Assembly: GCF_024704725.1 (NCBI RefSeq)
Contig: NZ_JALIQS010000007.1
Span: 62,001-126,000, forward strand
Origin: Shinella sp. CPCC 101442
GTDB lineage: Bacteria > Pseudomonadota > Alphaproteobacteria > Rhizobiales > Rhizobiaceae
Direction of reading: 5' to 3'
Length of the DNA stretch: 64,000 nt
Part shown: positions 20,833-28,675 of the stretch, piece by piece
Position numbering within the stretch: the first letter of the stretch is position 1
How the letters are laid out: each line of letters starts with the position of its first letter
Notes under the pieces: generated by a model
What the model saw: the letters and a program-made list of their open reading frames with translations, nothing else
What the model was told of the DNA's origin: nothing
Databases searched by the model: none
Made by a program: the position numbers and the translations under genes

Positions 20833-23800
20833 ATGCGCGTGTTCAAGACATCACTTCTGCGACCGGTTTCCCGCTTTGCAGCGGCGCTCGGTCTGACCAT
20901 GGCGGTGTTCTGTCCCGCCGGCGCGTTCGCAATCGACCAGTTCGCAGCCGATGCCTACGGCACCTACCAGGCGAATGCGGACAACGGCAAGATCCTGTTC
21001 GGCGCGGCCGGCTGTGGCGCCTGTCATGGCTCGGGCGACAACATGGAACTGCTGTCCGGCGGCATGGAAATGCAGACGGCGATCGGCAAATTCTTCGCGC
21101 CGAACATTTCGGCCCATCCGAACGGCATCGGCGGCTGGTCCAATGCGGACTTCCTGAATGCCGTGATGGTGGGTCTCAAGAAGGACGGCGACAACCTCTA
21201 CCCGGTCATGCCCTACACGTCCTATGGCGGCATGAAGCCGGAGGACGTGCTTGATATCAAAGCCTATATCGAGACGCTGCCGCAGACGGATGCCGCGTCG
21301 AAGGAACACGAGATCGCCTTCCCCTTCAGCCGCCAGACGACGATCACGCTCTGGAAGCGCAGCCATTTCACCGTGCAGGCCTATCAGCCGCGCGAGGAAA
21401 CGCAGATGGAGCGCGGCCGCTACCTCGTGGAAAATGTTGGTGGCTGCGGCGATTGCCACACCCCGCGCACCACGACCTACGGCCTCGATCTTGCCCGTGC
21501 CTATGAGGGCGAGAAGGGCCTGACCGGCGCGGTGGCGCCCGATATTACCAAGGCACGCATGGCCGGCCTTGCTTCACATGAAGTCTTTACCAAGGGCCTG
21601 ATCGAAGAGAGCAAGAAGCTCTCCGGTTCTCCGCTCTCCGATCCTGTCATGCGTCGCATCGCACAGGGCCTTTCCGCTCTGTCGGACGAGGACAAGCAGG
21701 CCATGTACGCGTTCCTTTCCGACCGTGAAGTGAAGGTGATCCCGGTCGAGACCAGCACGGCGCCGGTCTGCAGCGAGGCGACTGCCGAAAGCGCGCTGAA
21801 CGTCGGCGGCGGCAATGCCGAGCTTGCCTCCGCAGCCGATGCCTTCATCGGCAAATATTGCCGCAACTGCCATGGCCCGGGTGAGAGCTCGCAGGGCTCC
21901 TTCCCGTCGGGAGACCTTGCCTCGATTGCCGCAAACCCGGCCTTCGTGACCCCCGGAGATGCCTCCAAGTCGCTGCTCTACACCAGTGTCACCAGCGGCC
22001 GCATGCCGCTCGGCAAGCGCCCGGCCGACGCAGAGGTGCAAGGCCTTGCGGACTGGATCAACTCGCTCAACCAGGCGGAGATTCCGACAGCGGTTTCAGC
22101 CACCAAGGTGAAGCGCTCACGCCCGATGCTGAAATATCTCGATTTTGTCGAACTCGCGCTGCAGGACGTCTCCAAGGTCGACGAGCACGACCAGCCCTTC
22201 ATGCGTTATTTCAGCTATCGCGACCAATATAACGGCATGATGAGTTGCGAGACGCACGAAACCTTCCTGAAGCGCATGAAGGTCCTCGCCGGTGGTTTCA
22301 AGAAGCTCTTGAACTCGCTGTCCTATGGGCCGGAACTCGTCCTTCCCGAGGAAGTGGAAGGCTCCGACGGCCTGCTCGTTCGTGTCGATCTGCGCGACCT
22401 CGAATGGAGCCAGGAAGACTACGACTTCCTGATCAACGAGTATTTCTATGGCGTCGAGCCGGCAAGCAATGCTCAGTTGCACGCCCTTGCCAAGGCGACG
22501 CAGAGCCAGCTTCCGATCATGCGTGTCGACTGGTTCATGAGCAACGGCGCCCGGCCGAAGGTCTATAACCGCCTCATGAAGCTGCCGACCAATATCATCG
22601 AGTTGGAGACGCGCTTCGGGGTGAACGTCAACCAGAACATCGAACGCCGCCGCATCGTGCGCGCCGGTTTCGCCGATGGTTCCTCCGGCGTTTCCGATCA
22701 CAACCGCATGCTCGAACGGCACGACATGCCCTTCGGCGGCTACTACTGGAAGTCCTATGACTTTGCAGGCGACCTTGGCCGCCAGGTCCTGAAGCGCTTT
22801 CCCGCAGGTCCCGATGGTGTCAAGCTGAAGGCCGGCCTGGAACCCTTCGAACACGACGGCGGTGAAATGATCTTCTCGCTTCCGAACGGCATGCAGGGCT
22901 ACTACCTGTCGACCAACAAGGGCGACCAGCTCGACATCGGCCCGACGGCGATCGTCTCCTTCCGCAAGCGGCCGATCGGCAAGGGGGTCGAGATCATCAA
23001 CGCACGCTCCTGCTTCGATTGCCATTTCGACGGCATTCTCTCCAAGCGGGACCAGCTGCGCGAGCATATCGAAACATCCACGCTGTTCTCCAAGGATCAG
23101 CAGGACGAGCTGCTCGCCGTCTACGTGCCGCAGGAGGAACTGAACGAGGTCTACAAGCGCGACACCGACCGTTTCGTCGGCGCACTCGATCGCCTCGGCA
23201 TCACGGAAGCGACGGCCGGCGGCGGCAAGACGGGCCTGAAAGCGCCCGGCGGCGCTGAGATCTTCACCTACTTCGCCGACCAGTATGAGGACGAGTTGAA
23301 TTTCGAGCAGCTGGCGGCCGAGTTCGACATGACGCCGGAAGAGTTTTCGTCCGACATCCGTCGCCTTACCGACGTCAATGCCCTGCGCATCGGCCTCGAC
23401 TGGGTTGCGACACTGGAAGCCGGCGCCACGATCCCGCGCACCGAGGTGGAGGAACAATATGCCTTCATGTTGCAGCCGCTCGTACAGCTTGACCCGTTGA
23501 AGCGCGGCGTCAACGCGGACGCCGCTGCCGTGCAATCGTCGCAGGGTCAGGTGGCGAATACGGACCAGCATGCCACCCAGACCAATACCGACACGGCCTA
23601 TGTCGCGCCCGCCTATAAGCAGGAAGACAAGGCGCAAGCAGATAAGGTGAAGCTGGCGCTGCGCGTGCCGACGACCAGTGCAAAGGTCGGCGACTACCTC
23701 AGTTTCGAGCTCAGTACGAACCACAGCTGCGAACTGCAGGTGATGTATGTCGAAGACACCGGCAATGTCGAAATCATCCCGGACGTGATGATCGGCAACA

Positions 23801-24069
23801 CGATGCTGAATGCCGGCGAAAGCCGCCTTATTCCGCAGCCGGGTTCTGGTAACCTGACCTTCGATTCGCCGTCGCCCGGTGAAACGATGATCGCCCTTTG
23901 CCGCATCGGCGGGCTCGGCGACCAGAAGATGACGGCGGAAAAGGCCAAGCAGCTGGTGGCATCCTCCAAGCTGCCGCCGACACGCGGTCTGGCGGTCGAC
24001 CTCGCCAGACAGGCCGAGCAGGACAATGGCGCGAGCGGTCTCCAGATGGTGACGTTCGAAATCAAGTGA
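20833..24069 (+). CDS. Secreted tetra-CxxCH cytochrome c with C-terminal DUF4384-like domain
   Basis: The 1078-residue product starts with a signal peptide (LGLTMAVFCPAGAFA) and carries four CxxCH haem motifs: CGACH at 61, CGDCH at 205, CRNCH at 343 and CFDCH at 727. The first two lie in mono-haem cytochrome c domains, the third in a PSD1-like domain. The fourth sits in a large module (about 435-760) of a kind also seen in cytochrome-like proteins of planctomycetes. The C-terminus (about 965-1065; VGDYLSFELSTNHSCELQVM) fits DUF4384. It should be periplasmic and needs c-type maturation. The ATG at 20833 is chosen for the signal peptide and the upstream GAAGGGA. It heads the caspase cluster. 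Confidence 0.82.
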   Translation: MRVFKTSLLRPVSRFAAALGLTMAVFCPAGAFAIDQFAADAYGTYQANADNGKILFGAAGCGACHGSGDNMELLSGGMEMQTAIGKFFAPNISAHPNGIGGWSNADFLNAVMVGLKKDGDNLYPVMPYTSYGGMKPEDVLDIKAYIETLPQTDAASKEHEIAFPFSRQTTITLWKRSHFTVQAYQPREETQMERGRYLVENVGGCGDCHTPRTTTYGLDLARAYEGEKGLTGAVAPDITKARMAGLASHEVFTKGLIEESKKLSGSPLSDPVMRRIAQGLSALSDEDKQAMYAFLSDREVKVIPVETSTAPVCSEATAESALNVGGGNAELASAADAFIGKYCRNCHGPGESSQGSFPSGDLASIAANPAFVTPGDASKSLLYTSVTSGRMPLGKRPADAEVQGLADWINSLNQAEIPTAVSATKVKRSRPMLKYLDFVELALQDVSKVDEHDQPFMRYFSYRDQYNGMMSCETHETFLKRMKVLAGGFKKLLNSLSYGPELVLPEEVEGSDGLLVRVDLRDLEWSQEDYDFLINEYFYGVEPASNAQLHALAKATQSQLPIMRVDWFMSNGARPKVYNRLMKLPTNIIELETRFGVNVNQNIERRRIVRAGFADGSSGVSDHNRMLERHDMPFGGYYWKSYDFAGDLGRQVLKRFPAGPDGVKLKAGLEPFEHDGGEMIFSLPNGMQGYYLSTNKGDQLDIGPTAIVSFRKRPIGKGVEIINARSCFDCHFDGILSKRDQLREHIETSTLFSKDQQDELLAVYVPQEELNEVYKRDTDRFVGALDRLGITEATAGGGKTGLKAPGGAEIFTYFADQYEDELNFEQLAAEFDMTPEEFSSDIRRLTDVNALRIGLDWVATLEAGATIPRTEVEEQYAFMLQPLVQLDPLKRGVNADAAAVQSSQGQVANTDQHATQTNTDTAYVAPAYKQEDKAQADKVKLALRVPTTSAKVGDYLSFELSTNHSCELQVMYVEDTGNVEIIPDVMIGNTMLNAGESRLIPQPGSGNLTFDSPSPGETMIALCRIGGLGDQKMTAEKAKQLVASSKLPPTRGLAVDLARQAEQDNGASGLQMVTFEIK

Positions 24070-24070
24070 C

Positions 24071-24110
24071 AACAGGGGCAGGGGCCTGCGGTCCCCTGCC
24101 TGTTCGTTTC
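24071..24110 (+). terminator. Hairpin between the cytochrome and OmpA genes
   Basis: ACAGGGGCAGGGG - CCTGCGGT - CCCCTGCCTGT forms a strong stem with a two-base bulge, followed by TCGTTTC. It begins just after the cytochrome stop. It could end most transcripts or act as an attenuator or 3' end protector inside an operon. Confidence 0.6.
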
Positions 24111-24136
24111 AAGAGTATACGAGGGCTGGACCGACA

Positions 24137-25132
24137 ATGCTGATGCGATCTCTGGAGCATTTCCGCTTTTCCTTGAAACGCGAAAGCGCTCCATCCGTTT
24201 GTTTTGGTGCGGCTTCCGGCGCAAAAAAGCTTTGCTCTCTCGCTGGGACGGCCTTGGCGGCGACGCTCTTCGTATTGGCTGGCGCGGCACCGGCCGCCGC
24301 GGCTTGCGACGCCTTTACCGGTGTCATCGAGGCGTTCAATGCGGGTGACGAGCAGAAGGCCCAATCCTTCGCCGAAGCCGCGGGCACCGCCAATTGCAGC
24401 GCCGACGAGCGCACGCTGGTCGGCCGTGTGGCCGCGCTCACCACCTTCAACCGCATTGCCACCGCGGTTGGAAATGGCGGCAGGCTTGCCGACCATCAGG
24501 CGGATCTTGAAATGCTCCAGAAGAAGTTCGGCGGTCCCTGGCAGGTCTTCGATGCGTTGGGCGATCTCGCCCGCGAGCGCAAGGACTATGAGGAAGCGGC
24601 CAAGCTCTACCAGATCGCCCTGGAGGACGGCTCCAACACGACGCTGACACCGGACTGGATGGCGCCCGACGAGCAATATATCCTTCGCCTGGATCGGCTT
24701 GCCGGCGAAATGCGCCTTGCGGCACCTCGTCCCGTCAAGCTCGCCATGCGCGGCGGCTGCAAGATCTCCTTCCGCGGTGTGAAGATCAAGAAGAAGTCGA
24801 CACCGGTGCGCTATGTCTTCGGCACGGCCGATTTCACGCCCGAAGGTGTCGAGGCCGCAAAAGACCTGGCGGAATGCCTGAGGGCGGTCAAACCCGCCGC
24901 GATCAAGCTGATCGGCCATACCGACCCGGTCGGCTCGACATATGCAAACTACAAGCTGTCGCTCGCCCGCGCCGATACGCTGAAGACCTATCTCTACGAT
25001 GCCGGCTATGCGGGCACGGTCACGACGATCGGCAAGGGTGAAGACGAGCCCTTCAAGCCGGACGATGCCAGCGCCTATGACACGGACACCCTGAACCAGC
25101 TGAACCGCCGCGTGGAGGTGGACGTGCAATGA
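24137..25132 (+). CDS. Exported OmpA-family protein
   Basis: The 331-residue product has a hydrophobic signal core (ALAATLFVLAGAAPAAAA) at about 38-56. A helical TPR-like region (about 60-190; DALGDLARERKDYEEAAKLYQ) follows, then a C-terminal OmpA/MotB domain (about 225-331) with IKLIGHTDPVGSTYANYKLS and LNRRVEV. The OmpA domain normally binds diaminopimelate in peptidoglycan. The n-region is unusually long because residues about 5-18 are encoded by a dispersed repeat (24156-24189). The stop overlaps the next start (ATGA), so it is translationally coupled to the first caspase gene. There is no beta-barrel. Confidence 0.82.
   Translation: MLMRSLEHFRFSLKRESAPSVCFGAASGAKKLCSLAGTALAATLFVLAGAAPAAAACDAFTGVIEAFNAGDEQKAQSFAEAAGTANCSADERTLVGRVAALTTFNRIATAVGNGGRLADHQADLEMLQKKFGGPWQVFDALGDLARERKDYEEAAKLYQIALEDGSNTTLTPDWMAPDEQYILRLDRLAGEMRLAAPRPVKLAMRGGCKISFRGVKIKKKSTPVRYVFGTADFTPEGVEAAKDLAECLRAVKPAAIKLIGHTDPVGSTYANYKLSLARADTLKTYLYDAGYAGTVTTIGKGEDEPFKPDDASAYDTDTLNQLNRRVEVDVQ
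24156..24189 (-). repeat. Dispersed repeat, copy B, inside the OmpA gene
   Basis: The reverse complement matches 20750-20783 at 29 of 34 positions. It lies inside the first 18 codons of the OmpA-family gene and is inverted relative to copy A. The two copies bracket the cytochrome c gene. Confidence 0.65.
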
Positions 25133-26697
25133 GAACGCTGCTGCCCCGTCTGCTGGCGCTTACGCTCTCGGCCGCTTTTCCGCTGCCTGCCCTCGCGGCG
25201 CAAACCTATGCGCTCGTCGTGGGCGTGGATCAGTACCCGAACGATGTCAGTCTTGACGGCGCCGTGCGCGATGCCGAGGATGTCTATAGGTCGATGAATG
25301 CCGCCGGCTTCAAGGCGAGGAAGTTCACCAATGCGGAGGCCCGCAAGGACGATATTCGCAAGGCCTGGACGGACATGGTGGCCGAAGCGGCTTCCGGCGA
25401 TACGATCATCTTCACCTATGCCGGCCACGGTGCACAGATGCCGGAGCTTATCGAGGGCGACGAAGCCGACGGGCTCGACGAGTTCCTCCAGTTGCCGGGT
25501 TTCGACCGCAACCGCTACGAGGAAACGTCGAGGGAGATCATCGTCGACAATGAGATGAATGCCTGGTTTGCGGAAGCCGAAGGCAAGGGCGTGCATGTGC
25601 TCTTCGTGTCCGACAGCTGCTTTTCCGGCGGCATGAGCCGTTCGATCAAGGGAAAGTCGCGGCTGGCGCCCGCCGTGACGGTCAAACTCGCACCACCTTC
25701 GCAGGAAGCGCTGTCTGGCGCGGACCTCAAGGAGATCAATTTCAAGCAGGTGACGGTGCTTGCCGCCTCGCTGGAAAGCCAGCCGACGCCGGAGGTCATC
25801 ATCGACGGCGAGCCGCGCGGCGCGCTCAGCTGGAGCTTTGCCCGCGCCGTGGAAGGCAGCGCCGACCGCGACGGCAACGGCATCATCACGCGCATCGAGC
25901 TTGAAGACTATATCTTCAGCAATGTGAAGAACCGTTCCGAGGCGTTGCAGGTGCCGAACTTCATGCCACAGGTGGCCCGCTCGGAGAGCGAGGTCGTCGT
26001 GACGCTGACACGCGGCATTCCGGTCGCCACCGGTGACACCACGACAACGACGAATGACGCCGGCACGACGCCGAAAACCATAAAGACCGTCCGGGACCTT
26101 GGCTGGACGGGCAATATCGCCCTGCAGATCGACGGCCAAGCCGATCGGCCGAACAGTGCTGACGGCGCTGGTACGCCCTTCCGGTGGGATGTGGCGGCCG
26201 GCACCTTCTATACGCCCAACGGCGATGTCGCGGCGGAAAATGTCGGCCCGGAGCGTATCCAGTCGGTCGTCGATAAATACGTGCTGCTCGATTTCCTCAA
26301 AGCGATGGCAAGCCAGAATCCCGGCACCGTCTCGCTGACGCCGGTGAAGGATATCTATGCCGCCGGCCAGCGCCTGCGTTTCGACGCACCGCCCGGCCGG
26401 TATCCGAACATGCTGGTCTTCAACCTTGCCAATACCGGCGAGGTGCAGTTCCTCGACATGCAGGCCGCGGGCACGAACAGCTCGGAATTCAAGCTGACGG
26501 ATGTCGAGATCGTCAAACCCTTCGGTGCCGACCACCTCATCACGATCTGGACCGGCGAGCCGGTCGACGCCATCGGCGCCGTGCTTTCCGACAAGAACGT
26601 GACGGCCGCCGCCTTGTTGCAGGCGCTCTCGACGCGGCTCGATGGCAAGGAGGCGAGCGTGGCCATCCAACCTCTCTATACGCGGGAAACGCTCTGA
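25129..26697 (+). CDS. Secreted caspase-fold protease with EF-hand
   Basis: The 522-residue product has a signal peptide (residues 1-24) and a Peptidase_C14 domain from about 26. The dyad is His100 (TYAGHG) and Cys164 (VSDSCFSGG). A canonical 12-residue EF-hand loop lies at 246-257: DRDGNGIITRIE, with D1, D3, N5, G6 and E12 all present. The remaining 260 residues form a second domain with no motif I recognise. It starts within the OmpA stop (ATGA) and ends TGATG into the next caspase gene, so the three are one translational unit. Known bacterial metacaspases need Ca2+ and cut after basic residues; that specificity is only inferred here. Confidence 0.85.
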   Translation: MRTLLPRLLALTLSAAFPLPALAAQTYALVVGVDQYPNDVSLDGAVRDAEDVYRSMNAAGFKARKFTNAEARKDDIRKAWTDMVAEAASGDTIIFTYAGHGAQMPELIEGDEADGLDEFLQLPGFDRNRYEETSREIIVDNEMNAWFAEAEGKGVHVLFVSDSCFSGGMSRSIKGKSRLAPAVTVKLAPPSQEALSGADLKEINFKQVTVLAASLESQPTPEVIIDGEPRGALSWSFARAVEGSADRDGNGIITRIELEDYIFSNVKNRSEALQVPNFMPQVARSESEVVVTLTRGIPVATGDTTTTTNDAGTTPKTIKTVRDLGWTGNIALQIDGQADRPNSADGAGTPFRWDVAAGTFYTPNGDVAAENVGPERIQSVVDKYVLLDFLKAMASQNPGTVSLTPVKDIYAAGQRLRFDAPPGRYPNMLVFNLANTGEVQFLDMQAAGTNSSEFKLTDVEIVKPFGADHLITIWTGEPVDAIGAVLSDKNVTAAALLQALSTRLDGKEASVAIQPLYTRETL

Positions 26698-28226
26698 TGA
26701 TCCGTTACGCCGCAGCACTGCTCCTTTCCCTCTCCCTGTTTTCCGCGGTCGAGGCCGCCGACCGGGCGCTCCTCGTCGGCATCGGCACCTATGCGTCGCT
26801 GCCTGAAAAGATGTTCCTCGAAGGGCCGAAGAACGACGTCCCTCTCATCGAGAAACTCCTGAAGGAAAAGCAGGGCTATGCGGCCGATTCGATCCGCGTG
26901 CTGCTCGACAAGGATGCGAGCCGCGCCGCCATTCTCGCCAGCATCGACGAATGGCTGATCAAGGGCACACAGCCGGGTGATCGGGTCTATTTCTACTTCT
27001 CCGGCCACGGTTTGCAGGTGAAGGATGCCAGTGGCGATGAAGAGGACGGCCTCGACGAGGCGCTTTCGACCTATGATATCGCTGCCGGCGACGGTGACTG
27101 GACGAATGTCATTCTCGACGACGAAATCGACGCGATGCTCGAACAGTTGAAGGGCCGCGCCGTCTCCATCGTCGTCGATGCCTGCCACTCCGGCACCATC
27201 TCGCGTTCTCTTTCCACCAAGGTGGCCGATGTGATGGAGAGCGCGCGCTTCCTGCCTCGGCCGTTCGCCAAGCCGGTGGAGGCGGTGAAAATGCGCGGTC
27301 TGCGCATCGATGTCGCTGTGGTGGACAAGCCCGAGATCGTCAAGCAGAACGGCGTGGAAGCCTGGAGTGCCGCCTCGTCCTACCAGGTCGCCTGGGACGA
27401 CACGCGCCTGCCGCCGGAAGAGCGCCACGGCGTCTTCACGCTCTCCTATGTCAACGGCCACGAGATTTCCGCTGCCGACAGCAACGGTAACGGCATCGTC
27501 TCGAATGCCGAGCTTCTGGAATATGTGAAGAAGCAATCACAGGCCTATTGCGCCGGCCAGACCCAATGCCAGGGCCTCGATCCGCAGCTCGAGGTGAACT
27601 ACGCGCTGCTCGGTGCCGCCGCCGTGACTCCGGCAGCGGGCGACACGACCAGCGGCGACACGCAGCAGCAGAGTACGGACTACGGCAAGGTCGAGCAGGT
27701 CAAGGTCGAGAACACCCAGCAGACGGCCTATGTCGCGGCGGATCCGGTGGATGCGGTCAGCGATATCCTCGGCAAGCCGCAGACCGGCGATGTGCAAGTC
27801 TCGCTCTCTTCCGACCACCTGAAAACCGGCGACCCCTTCCGCATCACGGTGGCAAGCAGCACCGGTGGGCACCTCATCCTCTACGACGTCGACAAGGACG
27901 GCAAGGCGACGCAGATATTCCCGAACGAGGCGGCGAAAAAGATCACTCCGCTCACCGCCAACACTCCGCTCACGATTCCGGATGACTATTACGGCTTCGA
28001 TTTTGAAGCCGACGGACCGAGTGAAAATGTTCTCGTCGCCATCGTCGTCGCCGACGATATCGACCTGACCAAGGTCGCGCCCAACGACTACGGCCTGCAG
28101 AAGGAACTCGACGCCCGCACCACCATCGCCGACATCGCCGGGACGCTGAAGCAAACCTGGACGCGTGATATGGAAAATCGCAGCGTGAACTGGTCGCTGG
28201 GGCTGCTGAAATACACGGTTTATTGA
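26697..28226 (+). CDS. Secreted caspase-fold protease with EF-hand and DUF4384-like domain
   Basis: The 509-residue product has a signal peptide (residues 1-20) and a Peptidase_C14 domain with His104 (YFSGHG) and Cys163 (VVDACHSG). A canonical EF-hand loop lies at 261-272 (DSNGNGIVSNAE). A Gln/Thr-rich linker at about 310-345 leads to a DUF4384-like domain (about 360-465; VQVSLSSDHLKTGDPFRITV, then HLILYDVDKDGKATQIFPN). The start overlaps the preceding stop (TGATG). It is the last gene of the cluster. It is paralogous in layout to the preceding protein, but the two share little sequence outside the core motifs, so this is not a recent tandem duplication. Confidence 0.87.
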   Translation: MIRYAAALLLSLSLFSAVEAADRALLVGIGTYASLPEKMFLEGPKNDVPLIEKLLKEKQGYAADSIRVLLDKDASRAAILASIDEWLIKGTQPGDRVYFYFSGHGLQVKDASGDEEDGLDEALSTYDIAAGDGDWTNVILDDEIDAMLEQLKGRAVSIVVDACHSGTISRSLSTKVADVMESARFLPRPFAKPVEAVKMRGLRIDVAVVDKPEIVKQNGVEAWSAASSYQVAWDDTRLPPEERHGVFTLSYVNGHEISAADSNGNGIVSNAELLEYVKKQSQAYCAGQTQCQGLDPQLEVNYALLGAAAVTPAAGDTTSGDTQQQSTDYGKVEQVKVENTQQTAYVAADPVDAVSDILGKPQTGDVQVSLSSDHLKTGDPFRITVASSTGGHLILYDVDKDGKATQIFPNEAAKKITPLTANTPLTIPDDYYGFDFEADGPSENVLVAIVVADDIDLTKVAPNDYGLQKELDARTTIADIAGTLKQTWTRDMENRSVNWSLGLLKYTVY

Positions 28227-28230
28227 GCAA

Positions 28231-28270
28231 GGCGGCTGCGCGCTTTCGACAACAGGGCCCGGCAGCCGCC
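28231..28270 (+). repeat. Inverted repeat after the caspase cluster
   Basis: GGCGGCTGC and GCAGCCGCC form a perfect nine-base stem with a 22-base loop just after the last caspase stop. No T-run follows directly, so it is at best a weak or factor-dependent terminator. Confidence 0.4.
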
Positions 28271-28309
28271 AGGTCACGACAAAAGCTGTTTTTCTACGCA
28301 TTTTCCGGG

Positions 28310-28338
28310 TTGACCCGACGGAACCTCATGCATATGTT
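28310..28338 (+). promoter_or_regulatory. Sigma-70-type promoter of tRNA-Lys
   Basis: TTGACC (28310-28315) is followed by a 17-base spacer and TATGTT (28333-28338). The -10 element ends 35 bases before the tRNA. Confidence 0.6.
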
Positions 28339-28373
28339 CCGCCCACTTCCGCGGGGCGCCTTGCACCGCTCGG

Positions 28374-28449
28374 GAGCGTGTAGCTCAGCCGGTAGAGCAA
28401 CTGACTTTTAATCAGTAGGTCCAGGGTTCGAATCCCTGCGCGCTCACCA
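28374..28449 (+). tRNA. tRNA-Lys (anticodon TTT)
   Basis: The acceptor stem GAGCGTG pairs with CGCGCTC, and the D-arm AGCTCAGCCGGTAGAGC is normal. The anticodon stem ACTGA/TCAGT encloses CTTTTAA (anticodon TTT), and the T-arm carries GGTTCGAATCC. The discriminator A and CCA are encoded. Confidence 0.96.
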
Positions 28450-28453
28450 CCGA

Positions 28454-28488
28454 CCACCGTTGTCAGACAGGGTAGCGGTGGATTTTTG
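28454..28488 (+). terminator. Probable terminator of tRNA-Lys
   Basis: CCACCG and CGGTGG form a six-base stem around a 16-base loop, followed by ATTTTTG, five bases after the tRNA 3' end. Confidence 0.55.
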
Positions 28489-28675
28489 AAGACGACCTCT
28501 CAGCCGATATGATGGCAGCACCTGCGAATGCGGGATTGTGTCCAAGACATTTCGCCGCGTTCTCCAAAAGGTGATTGGCAGGAGGGGGGCGGCGGGGCTA
28601 TCAGATGGCACCCACGGAGGGGGGCGGCCCGTGTTTGCCATCGGTCACCTCTTCAGGACGTCTCGGAGTAGCCCC

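Noticed and set aside
26697-28226. Idea that the two EF-hand caspases are a recent tandem duplication
   Set aside because: Outside the dyad, the EF-hand and general layout the sequences differ, and only one has DUF4384.
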